Positions 50,966-60,506 of a stretch of DNA of 64,000 nt are shown here, one piece after another. Under the pieces are notes generated by a model. That model searched no databases and was not told the origin of the DNA. It was given only the letters and a program-made list of their open reading frames with translations. Made by a program: the position numbers and the translations under genes. The DNA comes from Verrucomicrobiales bacterium (GTDB lineage: Bacteria > Verrucomicrobiota > Verrucomicrobiia > Limisphaerales > JAYPXF01), in NCBI GenBank assembly GCA_002715965.1, contig PBAL01000092.1, positions 1-64,000 on the forward strand, written 5' to 3'. Each line of letters opens with the position of its first letter. Within the stretch, counting starts at the first letter, position 1.

Positions 50966-53900
50966 TCAGCGGCGCAATGCGACGTAGTGTTTTTCGCCGC
51001 AGACGATGCGGTAATACTGGCCGCTCTTCTGCCAGTAACTAGCCTTGTTGGTCTCGTCGGTCGCACGCTCGAATCCGCTGCGCGTGCTCATGCCCGACTT
51101 GCGGCCCCAGATGATCGCAGTTCCGGATGCAGTCGTCGCAGCCTGCCTCTCGAACGCACCCTGAATGGTGGCAAAGGGGCCGACACCAGGAACCTTGGGT
51201 ATATTTCGCTCCCTGCCCAGCGTCATGAAGTTGCCCGCCTGAGTCATCCAGATCGTGTGGCCGGTTCCTCCGGTTGCGGCCACGAAGCTTCCCTTTTCAC
51301 GAAGGACAGTCGTCATTTCCGATTCCTGGCTGGTTCCGGTATTGGTCTGGATATAAACCGTCGGCTCGCCTAGATCGTTCAGAGTCGCAATGTAATAAGC
51401 GCCGACGGATACGTCGATGAATGGCCGCCATTGCGAAGTCGCTGCGATTGTGAACCCGCCATAACCCCAACCTTGAATCGAGCCGTTCGCGAGGAGTGCA
51501 ACGGTGCGATTTGCGGACGCGGATATGGCGACGCTACTCGGCATGCCGTCAGGCACCGCAGATTGGCCGCTTTGATTCGCTCCCCAACAGACGACCTTGC
51601 CGTTGATCTGCAGGGCGACCGTGTGGTCTGCGCCGGCAGCAACCATCATGCAGGGGCCGAGGTCTTCCGGAACGGCGCATTGGCCGGCCTTGTTGTCACC
51701 CCAGCAGACGACGCTCATGTCGTCGAGAAGTCCGACGGTGTGATTTGCGCCGGCCGCAATGTCGATGAACTTCCGGTCCTTCACCGCGTCCGGAATGGTG
51801 GTCTGCTTGCGGCTGTCACTGCCCCAGGCCTCGATCGTCCCGCCTGGACCTAGGGGATTTTTCACCCGGGAAGTGAATCCTCCATTGTTCTCCAACGGAT
51901 ACACTCCGGGATAACGGCCCGGCTTCCAGAGACGGAAGAGCGTGAGTGGATTCTTGGTGGAAAACTGCCAGCTGTCTTCCCAGTTCATCCAGGTCCCCAG
52001 CGAGAAACTGCCGCGCCAGTATTGCGCGTCCGCGCCCGGTGAGAGATTTGGTGAGGCGACCGGAAAGTCCTGATTGAAGGCCGTCTCTTCCTGATCCCGG
52101 ATCGTGAATTGCGTAGCGTCGATCGAACCCATGGTTGGATGCGCGAGGGATACGACATACTCGCCGGGCAACATCTGCGCTTCGAGCGGAGTCTTGGCGG
52201 CACTTGCCCAGTCAAGTGCCGCGGCAGACGTGCCCGCCGGACCGGTGGCAACAAAGAACCCGGTCGGATTGGAGGTGATCTTCACCGTGCCCCGGCCAAA
52301 TCGATAATTGATCGTGAGCACCTGGTCTTTCCCGATCGTCGCATTGGTTGTCCAGGTGCCAAACTCGGGCGAGGAAAGCGTGATCTTCGCCGGCCCTGCA
52401 TTGATGGACTTGACCGAATAGGGAGTCTCGCCCACCGCGTCACCGTTGACTGCCACGCTCGCACCATTCGGATCAGAAGCGATGCTCAACGAACCCGTTG
52501 CGGGCGAAAGCTTGATCTGCCCGAAGTTCGTTCCGACTCCGTACGAGATGTTGAACGGAAGCCGCACGGTTTTCAGCGCGGGATGATCGATCACGAAGGT
52601 GTAGTCGCCCTCTTCGAACTTGGTGGTCGTGTCGATCGGTGCCCCGCCGACCTTGGCTACGATGTTGGACGCAGCGATGTTGGTCGGCACGAGCGACATA
52701 TCGAGGCTGTAATCCACGGCCATCGCATTGCGCGCCTCGACCTCCGCCATCTGAGTGTTGTTCTTGCTGGCGCGAATGCGCTCCATGATGAAGGTGACGA
52801 TGAGCGAGAGAACGATGAGCACCACGACGCCCACGCCAATCTTTGCGCCCCAGGCCATGCCTTCCTTGCGCGTGTTCGCCTGGGATTCGAGAGTGTCGAG
52901 TATCCAATTCTGTTCGCAGTAATCAGCGAGCTTTTGTGGGAATTCGGAATCAAGCAACCCGCGCACTTCTGACGAACGGAACGAACGATCCACCTCCATC
53001 TTGAGTGGCCCGGGTTTCGAACCGGGATCAGTGATCTCGCCTTCCCGCTCGCTGATAAACAGCACCTGGTCTGAGATGCCAATCATGACCGGCAGCAGCA
53101 TTGCCTTTTGCTGAATGCTCAGGTCTTCGTCCTCCAGCATCTGCTCGGCCTTTTCTCGAAAGCGGAAGAGTTTTTCACGTCCGGTGAACTCCGCAACGAT
53201 CTGCGGCAGCTCGCTTATCATCAGCCGCGTCGCGACGATCGGGTTATCCTTGATCCACTGCTCGGATTCAAATTCCGCAGGCTCCCAGAAGTTGAATCGC
53301 CAGTCATGCGGCAGTTGGGAAACTCCACGCAGGTTGGAACCGTCATCGGCAAAGAGATCGCCGTTTATCTCCTTCACCCGGCGAATCTCATTGAACACCT
53401 TGCTGATATCATCTGCGGAGAGATCCTGCTTTCGGGACTTCCCTTTCAACAGCAGTCCCAGCGCATCCTCGACGCTCATGCCTTGCTTGAACGCGTCCTC
53501 GAGTTCCTCATCGACCTCGAAGTTGTGCTTCCAATTGTAGTCGGCGCACTTCTTCTCAAGTTTCTCGGTGTAGACCAGCTTGACCTTCTCGTCTTCGCGG
53601 CAGATCCAGAAGTAATCGCCGGGATCGAGAATCGCATTTTGAGGATTGGCCTCAACCCGTTGGCGAATCTCACGGATGGTCTGGCGTTCGAGCTTTTCTT
53701 TGTCAGTGGCCAAGAGCGCGACGCCTTGCGAGATATCCATGTCGCCTCCGCCGAGCAATTGGCCGATGCGCGGAGAGAGCGCCCAGTCGGATTCCGGCCA
53801 GTAATCCGTCAACTCAGCCACCACCTCGCCCGGATCGCGGACAATCAATTCCCAAGCCTGGTCGGTGTTGAAAGGAAGATGCGTGGCCTGCATCCGCGGG

Positions 53901-54832
53901 AGATACTTTTGCCAGATCTCCTTGCGCTCGGCGACCTCGGTGGCTTTTGCACGCAAACGCTCAAGCTCTTCGGTGTCGAAGTAAGGACGCGAAGCCAGCC
54001 TCGTTTTCGCCTCTTCATTTGAATCGAAATGATCCTTCCAGCCCGAAGGCAGGCCGGTGTGTTTTTCATCGGGAGCACCCGGAACCTTCACCGGTGGAAT
54101 GGTCTTCTTGGCCGCCCGATCCTCGGCGTTCTTCTTGGCGGCCAAGGCATCGGGCAACTTGACGTCGCGCGAACATTCCAAACAGTTGACCGTCTTGCCG
54201 GCCTGGCCGAAGTGAGCCGTCCAGGTGTGTCCGCAGAAGGAACACTCCGCGGGAATGTCCACTTCGTTGTCGGCGAGGCTGGGTCCGGAGGTGTCCGCCG
54301 TCAGCCGCCACGCATAAGACCAGCCAACATCCTTGTTGAGCTTCATGGTGTCACGCGCATGGCTGAGCAATGCGTCGAGTTTATCCAGAGCTGCCTGGCG
54401 ATCGCCTTCGGTGACCTGCCAGAGATCGGCAGGAAGTGAGCCCTGCCATTCTTCCCGCGAAGCGAGAAACTCTGCTTCCAAACCGGCGATGTTGTTTTCC
54501 AGCGCGCTCCATTCTTCGTCCGGCAAACCGTCTTCGATCGAAGCCTCGATCGCCTCGAAGCTTTCACGCATGCGCTCGGCGAAATAGCTCTCCTGTTCGA
54601 CCAGCTTCGTCTGCCAGCCAATGACCTGAGAGCATTGGCCGAGAAACTCATTGAGCGGATCACCGGAAATCGCGCCCCGCTCGCGCAACTTGCTGAGGGT
54701 TTCTTCGAGGTCCTTGCGAAAATTCTTCTGCGCGGAAATGTCGTCCAGCTCGGTGAGACAATCGGCTCGAACGGCGAGTTCGGCCTCGCGCGCCTGAAGG
54801 AGTGCCGCTTTGAATGATACGATCGGGTCCAT
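50966..54832 (-). CDS. Giant zinc-ribbon, transmembrane, PEGA and RCC1-like repeat protein
   Basis: A 1288-residue protein with an unusual order of domains. Residues 1-650 are acidic, helical and cytoplasmic-looking, with a zinc ribbon at C197-C200/C217-C220 (CSFCGHTW ... CLECS). A single membrane helix follows at about 660-685 (GVGVVVLIVLSLIVTFIM). Beyond it are beta-rich repeats, including a PEGA-type domain (GSLSIASDPNGASVAVNGDA, about 780-850) and another (GRGTVKITSNPTGFF). The C-terminal 300 residues contain RCC1-like blades such as GANHTVGLLDDMSVVCWG and GADHTVALQINGKVVCWG. Predicted topology puts PEGA and RCC1 outside the cytoplasm. I know no family with this set. It lies between a small Lys/Ala-rich protein and a methyltransferase, each separated by fewer than ten bases. 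Confidence 0.88.
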   Translation of the reverse strand: MDPIVSFKAALLQAREAELAVRADCLTELDDISAQKNFRKDLEETLSKLRERGAISGDPLNEFLGQCSQVIGWQTKLVEQESYFAERMRESFEAIEASIEDGLPDEEWSALENNIAGLEAEFLASREEWQGSLPADLWQVTEGDRQAALDKLDALLSHARDTMKLNKDVGWSYAWRLTADTSGPSLADNEVDIPAECSFCGHTWTAHFGQAGKTVNCLECSRDVKLPDALAAKKNAEDRAAKKTIPPVKVPGAPDEKHTGLPSGWKDHFDSNEEAKTRLASRPYFDTEELERLRAKATEVAERKEIWQKYLPRMQATHLPFNTDQAWELIVRDPGEVVAELTDYWPESDWALSPRIGQLLGGGDMDISQGVALLATDKEKLERQTIREIRQRVEANPQNAILDPGDYFWICREDEKVKLVYTEKLEKKCADYNWKHNFEVDEELEDAFKQGMSVEDALGLLLKGKSRKQDLSADDISKVFNEIRRVKEINGDLFADDGSNLRGVSQLPHDWRFNFWEPAEFESEQWIKDNPIVATRLMISELPQIVAEFTGREKLFRFREKAEQMLEDEDLSIQQKAMLLPVMIGISDQVLFISEREGEITDPGSKPGPLKMEVDRSFRSSEVRGLLDSEFPQKLADYCEQNWILDTLESQANTRKEGMAWGAKIGVGVVVLIVLSLIVTFIMERIRASKNNTQMAEVEARNAMAVDYSLDMSLVPTNIAASNIVAKVGGAPIDTTTKFEEGDYTFVIDHPALKTVRLPFNISYGVGTNFGQIKLSPATGSLSIASDPNGASVAVNGDAVGETPYSVKSINAGPAKITLSSPEFGTWTTNATIGKDQVLTINYRFGRGTVKITSNPTGFFVATGPAGTSAAALDWASAAKTPLEAQMLPGEYVVSLAHPTMGSIDATQFTIRDQEETAFNQDFPVASPNLSPGADAQYWRGSFSLGTWMNWEDSWQFSTKNPLTLFRLWKPGRYPGVYPLENNGGFTSRVKNPLGPGGTIEAWGSDSRKQTTIPDAVKDRKFIDIAAGANHTVGLLDDMSVVCWGDNKAGQCAVPEDLGPCMMVAAGADHTVALQINGKVVCWGANQSGQSAVPDGMPSSVAISASANRTVALLANGSIQGWGYGGFTIAATSQWRPFIDVSVGAYYIATLNDLGEPTVYIQTNTGTSQESEMTTVLREKGSFVAATGGTGHTIWMTQAGNFMTLGRERNIPKVPGVGPFATIQGAFERQAATTASGTAIIWGRKSGMSTRSGFERATDETNKASYWQKSGQYYRIVCGEKHYVALRR

Positions 54833-54840
54833 GGCTGGGA

Positions 54841-55101
54841 TCAGAGGTTGGCCGTCAGCTCTTCAAGTTCGAAGATCGCGGTGGCGAGGAGTTTGCGTGT
54901 CTGGGGAACATTCTGGACGATCTGCGAACGCTCGGGCTCAAGCGGCTTGGCCTTGGCCTTCACTTCAGTGACCACCTTGGCCTTCGCCTTGGGCCGGAAC
55001 GATGCGGCCACACCATGCTTTTTCGCCGGTGAAGCCTCTTCCTCGGCCGGTTGGGCCTGCCGGCGCTTGCGTTCGAGATAACTCAGGTTTTCGTCGTCCA
55101 T
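54841..55101 (-). CDS. Small basic protein leading the PEGA/RCC1 operon
   Basis: An 86-residue protein of no known family. It starts MDDENLSYLERKRRQAQPAE, has an Ala/Lys/Pro-rich middle (FRPKAKAKVVTEVKAKAKPL) and ends with a helix (TRKLLATAIFELEELTANL). It stops eight bases before the large membrane protein in the same direction, so it is probably co-translated with it and may be a partner of its cytoplasmic part. Codon use and the clean start at the expected spacing support a real gene. Confidence 0.65.
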   Translation of the reverse strand: MDDENLSYLERKRRQAQPAEEEASPAKKHGVAASFRPKAKAKVVTEVKAKAKPLEPERSQIVQNVPQTRKLLATAIFELEELTANL

Positions 55102-55359
55102 AACTTGTCTGGGATTCGTTGGTGTCTTTGGCGCTCAACCACGACGCCGCACGGGCAAACCGATGGTCATTCCCGCCTCGGCGGACCATATACGACCGCC
55201 CTGTGAATGCAAAGGGTTTGGGCGAACGATGGCCGTCCGCTTCATCTCCTCGAAGCGAGCCCAAACCTTACGGAATCTATCCAACCGCAGCAGTGAGTAT
55301 AGACGAGCAGTCCTCGGCAACGACGAATCTGCTCGCTCGCCGCTACCGCGTTCAACGCG

Positions 55360-56787
55360 CTACGCGAGAATCCCATCGACCACATTCCCGGCGATGCCCG
55401 TCAGACGCATGTCCAAGCCCTGGAACTTGAAGGTCAGGCGTTTGTGATCGATGCCGAGCAGGTGGAGAATGGTCGCCTGCAGGTCGTTCACGTGCACGAT
55501 ATCGTCGACCGCATTGTAGCCGAGTTCGTCGGTGGACCCATACGACGTTCCTCCCTTGATGCCACCTCCGGCGAACCACATGGAGAATCCCTTGATGTGA
55601 TGATCGCGACCGTTGCCCTGCGCCATCGGCGTGCGGCCGAATTCACCGCCCCACATGATCAACGTATCCTCGAACATCCCGCGCTGCTTCAGATCCTTGA
55701 TCAATGCAGCGCAGGCCTGGTCGACTTCACCGGCCGTTCCGGCAACCTTGGACTTCACGCTCCCATGATGATCCCAGCCGCGGTGGTACATCTGGATGAA
55801 GCGAACCCCACGTTCGGCCAACCGCCGTGCGAGCAGACAGTTCGCAGCGAACGATCCGTCTGCGCCCTTGGTGCCGTACATCTCCCTGATGGACTCGGGT
55901 TCGCCGGCCAAGTCGACCAGATCCGGCACGCTGGTCTGCATGCGGAAGGCCATTTCGTATTGGGCGATGCGCGTGCGGATCTCCGGGTCTCTGGTGGCGC
56001 GTTCGTGAAGGAGATTCAACTTGTTGATGGTTTCGACGATGTCGCGCTGGCGTCCCATCGTCACACCGCCGGGCCGCCCGACGTAAAGCACGGGATCTCC
56101 GACGGATCTTAGTTCCACGCCCTGAAAACGGCTGGGCAGAAAACCGCTGTGCCACTGTCGTGCGGAAATGGGTTGTGACTGGCCGTGTTTGCCGATGGAA
56201 CTCAGGACGACAAATCCGGGAAGTTCATCCGTTTCAGCGCCGAGACCGTAGAGCATCCAGGAACCGATGGATGGCCGCCCGGAGATCAGCGTACCGGTGT
56301 TCATCAAGGTGTGGGCCGGATCGTGGTTGATCGCGTCCGTCCGCATGGAACGAACGATGGCGATGTCATCAGCGACCGTTCCGATGTGCGGAAAGATTTC
56401 TGAGATATACTGCTTGGACTGACCGAAGTGCTGAAAATCGTGCTGGGGCCCCATGCACTTCAATTCCTTGTTCTGCAACTGGGCGATCGGCTGTCCCTTG
56501 GTGAATGACTCCGGCATGCCCTTGCCGTCCATTTTTCGCAGTTCGGGTTTGAAATCGAAGGTCTCCAGATGCGTGGGACCACCCGCCATGTAGAGATGGA
56601 TGATGCGCTTGATCTTCGGGGTGTGGTGAAGCCGGCCGAGCGTGCCCGTCCAGCGATCCACCCCGGGAGCAGCCTGCAGGGCGCCGGGCTTGAGGAGCGA
56701 GGCGAGAGCGATCGAGCCAAGGCCGGCCCTGCCAAGAAAAGTCCGGCGGTTGCTGAGATCGTTGAGTGTTTGAATGTTCATGGTCAT
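55360..56787 (-). CDS. DUF1501 exported protein (5), third gene of a PSCyt-lipoprotein-DUF1501 triad
   Basis: A 475-residue DUF1501 protein. Leader region NRRTFLGRAGLGSIALASLL is twin-arginine-like. Family blocks are RIIHLYMAGGPTHLETFDFK, IVRSMRTDAINHDPAHTLMN, LLARRLAERGVRFIQMYHRG, MWGGEFGRTPMAQGNGRDHH and GGGIKGGTSYGSTD. The start at 56787 overlaps the stop of the upstream lipoprotein gene by four bases (ATGA). This tight packing with the PSCyt gene supports a shared function of PSCyt and DUF1501 proteins. Confidence 0.95.
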   Translation of the reverse strand: MTMNIQTLNDLSNRRTFLGRAGLGSIALASLLKPGALQAAPGVDRWTGTLGRLHHTPKIKRIIHLYMAGGPTHLETFDFKPELRKMDGKGMPESFTKGQPIAQLQNKELKCMGPQHDFQHFGQSKQYISEIFPHIGTVADDIAIVRSMRTDAINHDPAHTLMNTGTLISGRPSIGSWMLYGLGAETDELPGFVVLSSIGKHGQSQPISARQWHSGFLPSRFQGVELRSVGDPVLYVGRPGGVTMGRQRDIVETINKLNLLHERATRDPEIRTRIAQYEMAFRMQTSVPDLVDLAGEPESIREMYGTKGADGSFAANCLLARRLAERGVRFIQMYHRGWDHHGSVKSKVAGTAGEVDQACAALIKDLKQRGMFEDTLIMWGGEFGRTPMAQGNGRDHHIKGFSMWFAGGGIKGGTSYGSTDELGYNAVDDIVHVNDLQATILHLLGIDHKRLTFKFQGLDMRLTGIAGNVVDGILA

Positions 56788-57056
56788 TTGGCCGGCACAG
56801 GGCCGGACTTGGGGGCTTCCAACGAATGAGGAATTCCCAAGTGATTCTCTAGGTCGACGAGGTGTTGCATCACAACCTGGATGCGATAATCGATACGCTG
56901 CGCTTCCGCCAGGGTCGCGTCTTCCCGGCTTTCTTCGAGCGTCTGATATTCAGCGCGAAGTTCATGCACACGTTTCATGTCCGCGTCGCGACTCGTCGTC
57001 GCGCAGGCGGCCGCGCATAGCGCCATCATGATGAGTATTGCGGGTTTGAACTTCAT
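56784..57056 (-). CDS. Small lipoprotein between PSCyt and DUF1501 genes
   Basis: A 90-residue protein with a lipoprotein leader: FKPAILIMMALCAAACATTS gives a possible lipobox (ALCAAAC, lipidated cysteine in CATT). The mature part is a charged helix with coiled-coil character (DMKRVHELRAEYQTLEESRE, QVVMQHLVDLENHLG). It starts two bases after the PSCyt gene stop and overlaps the DUF1501 start by four bases. It may tether the PSCyt and DUF1501 proteins to a membrane. No known family is recognised. Confidence 0.82.
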   Translation of the reverse strand: MKFKPAILIMMALCAAACATTSRDADMKRVHELRAEYQTLEESREDATLAEAQRIDYRIQVVMQHLVDLENHLGIPHSLEAPKSGPVPAK

Positions 57057-57058
57057 GT

Positions 57059-60000
57059 TCAGTTCCGGGTGATGAACTCATGCAGGTTGAATACCACCCG
57101 GGCGATGGATGTCCACGCCGCGAGTTCCGCTTTGGAGGACTTCGAGTCGGAGTCGCGAAGGCCTGTCTCCAGCAACTCATCGGCGGCCTTCTCGTCTTCG
57201 GTAAATTGCTTGAGGTGCGAATCGTAGAGCTGGCTGAGCAACTCGGTTTCGTCCCGGCGGGGTTTGCGCGAGATGGAGCGTTCGTAGGCGAATTTCAGCC
57301 GGTCAGTGGTCGACTTGCCGCCCTCGTCCAGTATCCGTTCCGCAAAGGTGCGGGCGGCTTCGACGTAGGTGGGATCGTTCAACAAGACCAGGGCCTGTTG
57401 CGGGGTGTTGCTACGGACGCGTTCGACGACGCATTCCTCGCGGGTCGAAGCGTCGAACGCAGCCAGGCTCGGATGCGGGAAGGTCCGGCACCAGTAGGTG
57501 TAAAGTCCCCGGCGATATTGTTTGTTTCCGTCGTCGTGCGCGTATTTCCGCTTGGGAAAGTTGAGATGCACCCAGTAACCCTCCGGTTGATAAGGCTTCA
57601 CGCTGCGGCCGCCGACTTCGTCCACCAGCAATCCACTGACCTGAAGCGCGTTATCACGAACCATCTCTGCGTCGAGACGGAAGCGGCCTTGTCGGGCAAA
57701 ACGATTGTTGTAGGGATCAGCTGCAAGCGAATTGGCGTCCGCAACGGAGCTTTGCCGATAAGTATGCGAGAGGGCGATCAGCTTGAGCGTGTGCTTGATG
57801 TCCCAGCCGCTGGCGATGAATTCCATGGATAACCAGTCCAGCAGCTGGGGATGCGACGGATGCGTCCCCTGCATGCCGAAGTCATCCAGCGTGGTCGCAA
57901 GCCCGCGGCCGAACATGATTTTCCAAAGGCGGTTCACAAACACGCGAGCGACGAGTGGGTTCTCGCGGGAAGTCAGCCAGCTTGCCAAGTCCAGGCGCGT
58001 CGCGCGTTTGTTCCCGGTCTTCAGCTTGCCGAGGGATGCGGGAACAGCGGGCTTGACCTCGCTGCCTGAATCATCCTGCCAGTTGCCGCGCGGCAGAACG
58101 CGCATGGTGCGGGGATTTCCAAGCGTCTCGGTGACCATCGTTCGAAGGATCGCCTTGTCCAACGCGTCGCGCTCTTTCTTCAGCGGGTTGAGCTTCTTGT
58201 GGATGTCACCGAAGAATTTCCGCTTCGGCTGGTAGACGTTTTCGAGATAGTGGCTCAGGGCTTTCTTGGCGTCCTTCTCATTTCGCTTGTTCGCGGCCTT
58301 GGTAAGGATGTTCCTCACGTTGCGCTCAATGCCCTTGTATTTCTGTTTCTTGATCCACTTGTCCCAGGAGGCGAAGGAGATTTCCGACTCAATCTGCAAG
58401 GGATCTTTCTTCTTTTGCTTCTTCACCGGTTTCTTGGCTCTCCAATCGGACGTTGCGGTTCGCTGCAGGCCCAGCTTGTCCCAGTGAACCGTCCCGTTGG
58501 CCAGCGTCAGCGCGATGCTCACCAACTCTCTGCCCCTGAGATTTACATCATTGACCGGAACTTCGAGCTTCACCCACTTGCCGGTCTCGGGAAGTTCACC
58601 AAAGTCGGTCTTCTTGGAATTCTCCGTTGATCCGCCGTAACCGATGGATTTTATGTTTCCCCAGTTCGCACGATGATCCCAATTGGAACTCCGAAACTGG
58701 ATCATGATCGCATCCGGCGGGTCCTCTTCGTCCAGCCACGCATGCACAAAGAACGTGTCACCGCTTAGCACGTGGATCGGTTCCTTGAGATAATCGAACA
58801 CATCCTGAGCGACGCCCTTAGCCTTGCGCGTCCACGATCGCCTGCCGCTGAACTTCTTTTCCTCGTCCCACTTGAAGGGATGCGTGTTCTTGTTCGCCCG
58901 GATCGTCTTCGCTTCCGGTTTCTCGTCGTCAACAATGATGATTTCCTTGGCCGATGGTTTGTTCTCTTCGGTGGCCTTTTTTACCTCCGCCACGCGCGCT
59001 TTCAGTTCGCCGGGCCTGGGTTCCTTGTAGTCAATGGCAGCCAGTTCATCCCTGATCTGTTTCTCAAGCGGTCCGATCTGCTTGCCGAGTGCGGCGAGTC
59101 GTTTGGTTTCCCCATCAGTGGGAAGCTTGATGACCGACGTCAGCCCTCCAACCGGAGTTTCCCTCACATCGGCAAAGAATGCTGCGAAGGAATAAAAGTC
59201 TTTCTGCGTGAACGGATCATATTTGTGATCGTGGCATTCGGCACAACCCAAGGTGGATCCGAGCCAGACTGTCGAGGCGTTGCGGACGCGGTCCGCGGCA
59301 TACTTCGCCGTGTATTCCTTGGGCTGCGCTCCACCCTCGGCCGTTGTCATGAGCAGCTTGTTGTAACCGGAAGCAATCTTCTGCTGCATGGTCGGTCCCG
59401 GAAGAAGATCTCCGGCAAGCTGTTCGCGCGTGAATTCGTCGAATGGCGTGTTGGCATTGAAAGCCTTGATCACGTAATCGCGGTAGGGCGTAACGTCCTG
59501 GTGTTGGTCTCCGTGATAACCCCGCGTATCGGCGTAGCGAACCAGGTCGAGCCAATAAGCCGCCATTCGTTCGCCGTAATGTGGTGATTTGAGCAACCGG
59601 TCGACCACCTTCTCATAGGCATCAATCGACTCGTCGTTCAGGAACGCCCGGACTTCATCGGGCGTCGGTGGCAGCCCGGTCAGATCAAAACTCAAACGGC
59701 GCAGAAGTGTGATGCGATCCGTTTCGTTGGCGGGCTCTGCGCCGGACTTGCGGAGATTGGACTGAATGAAATTGTCGATCGGATTGCGAATTGTGCCCGT
59801 GACCGTGGGCAAGCCCGGCCAGGCAAGCTTGCGGTAGGCCCAATGTTGCTCATACCTGGCGCCCTGCTTGATCCATTCACGCAGAACGTCCACTTCGTGT
59901 GGCTTCAATTCCTTGTGGGATTCAGGAGGAGGCATCACTTCGCCTTCGTCTGCAGTGGTGATGCGCACCATCAATTCGCTCTTCGACGGGTCGCCTGGAA

Positions 60001-60223
60001 TGATGGCAGCGTGACCGTCATTCATGCGGATGGCGCTCTCCCGGAGATCGAGCCGCAGGTCGCCCTTCACGTGTTTGGCATCGGGGCCATGACAGGCAAA
60101 ACACTTGTCGGACAGGATGGGCCGGACATCGCGATTGAAGTCCGCATCAACTGCCCTAACCGAACTGGCCACCCCAACCAGCGAAAGCACACAAATGGCC
60201 CTGTGAAAGCGTCGAAAACTCAT
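57059..60223 (-). CDS. Planctomycete-type cytochrome C (PSCyt1-DUF1549-DUF1553) protein (2)
   Basis: A 1054-residue exported protein (leader RAICVLSLVGVASSVRAVDA). PSCyt1 has ILSDKCFACHGPDAKHVKGD (CxxCH). DUF1549 has LLRRLSFDLTGLPPTPDEVR and AYWLDLVRYADTRGYHGD and a second site LGCAECHDHKYDPFTQKDFY. A middle insert (about 400-600) is Lys-rich and coiled-coil-like, with a beta-rich part (VHAWLDEEDPPDAIMIQFRS). DUF1553 has TRLDLASWLTSRENPLVARV and HTYRQSS and ends RVVFNLHEFITRN. It is first in a three-gene operon with a lipoprotein and a DUF1501 protein. The exact redox or hydrolytic role of these proteins is not established. Confidence 0.93.
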   Translation of the reverse strand: MSFRRFHRAICVLSLVGVASSVRAVDADFNRDVRPILSDKCFACHGPDAKHVKGDLRLDLRESAIRMNDGHAAIIPGDPSKSELMVRITTADEGEVMPPPESHKELKPHEVDVLREWIKQGARYEQHWAYRKLAWPGLPTVTGTIRNPIDNFIQSNLRKSGAEPANETDRITLLRRLSFDLTGLPPTPDEVRAFLNDESIDAYEKVVDRLLKSPHYGERMAAYWLDLVRYADTRGYHGDQHQDVTPYRDYVIKAFNANTPFDEFTREQLAGDLLPGPTMQQKIASGYNKLLMTTAEGGAQPKEYTAKYAADRVRNASTVWLGSTLGCAECHDHKYDPFTQKDFYSFAAFFADVRETPVGGLTSVIKLPTDGETKRLAALGKQIGPLEKQIRDELAAIDYKEPRPGELKARVAEVKKATEENKPSAKEIIIVDDEKPEAKTIRANKNTHPFKWDEEKKFSGRRSWTRKAKGVAQDVFDYLKEPIHVLSGDTFFVHAWLDEEDPPDAIMIQFRSSNWDHRANWGNIKSIGYGGSTENSKKTDFGELPETGKWVKLEVPVNDVNLRGRELVSIALTLANGTVHWDKLGLQRTATSDWRAKKPVKKQKKKDPLQIESEISFASWDKWIKKQKYKGIERNVRNILTKAANKRNEKDAKKALSHYLENVYQPKRKFFGDIHKKLNPLKKERDALDKAILRTMVTETLGNPRTMRVLPRGNWQDDSGSEVKPAVPASLGKLKTGNKRATRLDLASWLTSRENPLVARVFVNRLWKIMFGRGLATTLDDFGMQGTHPSHPQLLDWLSMEFIASGWDIKHTLKLIALSHTYRQSSVADANSLAADPYNNRFARQGRFRLDAEMVRDNALQVSGLLVDEVGGRSVKPYQPEGYWVHLNFPKRKYAHDDGNKQYRRGLYTYWCRTFPHPSLAAFDASTREECVVERVRSNTPQQALVLLNDPTYVEAARTFAERILDEGGKSTTDRLKFAYERSISRKPRRDETELLSQLYDSHLKQFTEDEKAADELLETGLRDSDSKSSKAELAAWTSIARVVFNLHEFITRN

Positions 60224-60506
60224 GGTTCAGACCTAGAATCTGACGTTCTTGGCCGTGGCCAACAAGTGAAAACTCGGCAGCGAAGAATCTGCGTGGAGCC
60301 GGACTCACATCACGCCGAATGCACGTGCAAGGCCAGCTTGAAGCTGCAGGCTCGTCGTCGGGAACAACAGCATCCGCTTGATGCTTTTCAGAAGAAGTAA
60401 TCGCGCGGCTGATGACCAGCAACAGGCACCCGCAGAAGGCCGCACAGATCAACCAATAACCCGCCTGGGCCATTTCGGTCTTCTTCGCCGCTTCCGGGCG
60501 ATTCAT
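60156..60506 (-). CDS. Possible small membrane protein upstream of PSCyt (2)
   Basis: A weak candidate. From the ATG at 60506 the first 45 residues look real: MNRPEAAKKTEMAQAG then a membrane-type stretch (YWLICAAFCGCLLLVISRAI). The rest of the frame (from about 60370 down) has no protein-like pattern and runs into the PSCyt start. If the gene exists it may be truncated by frameshift. The rest of 60224-60716 holds nothing I recognise. Confidence 0.25.
   Translation of the reverse strand: MNRPEAAKKTEMAQAGYWLICAAFCGCLLLVISRAITSSEKHQADAVVPDDEPAASSWPCTCIRRDVSPAPRRFFAAEFSLVGHGQERQILGLNHEFSTLSQGHLCAFAGWGGQFG

Noticed and set aside
55135-55320. 61-codon minus frame between the small basic protein and DUF1501 (5)
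   Set aside because: No family pattern and no ribosome binding site; more likely intergenic or repeat DNA.
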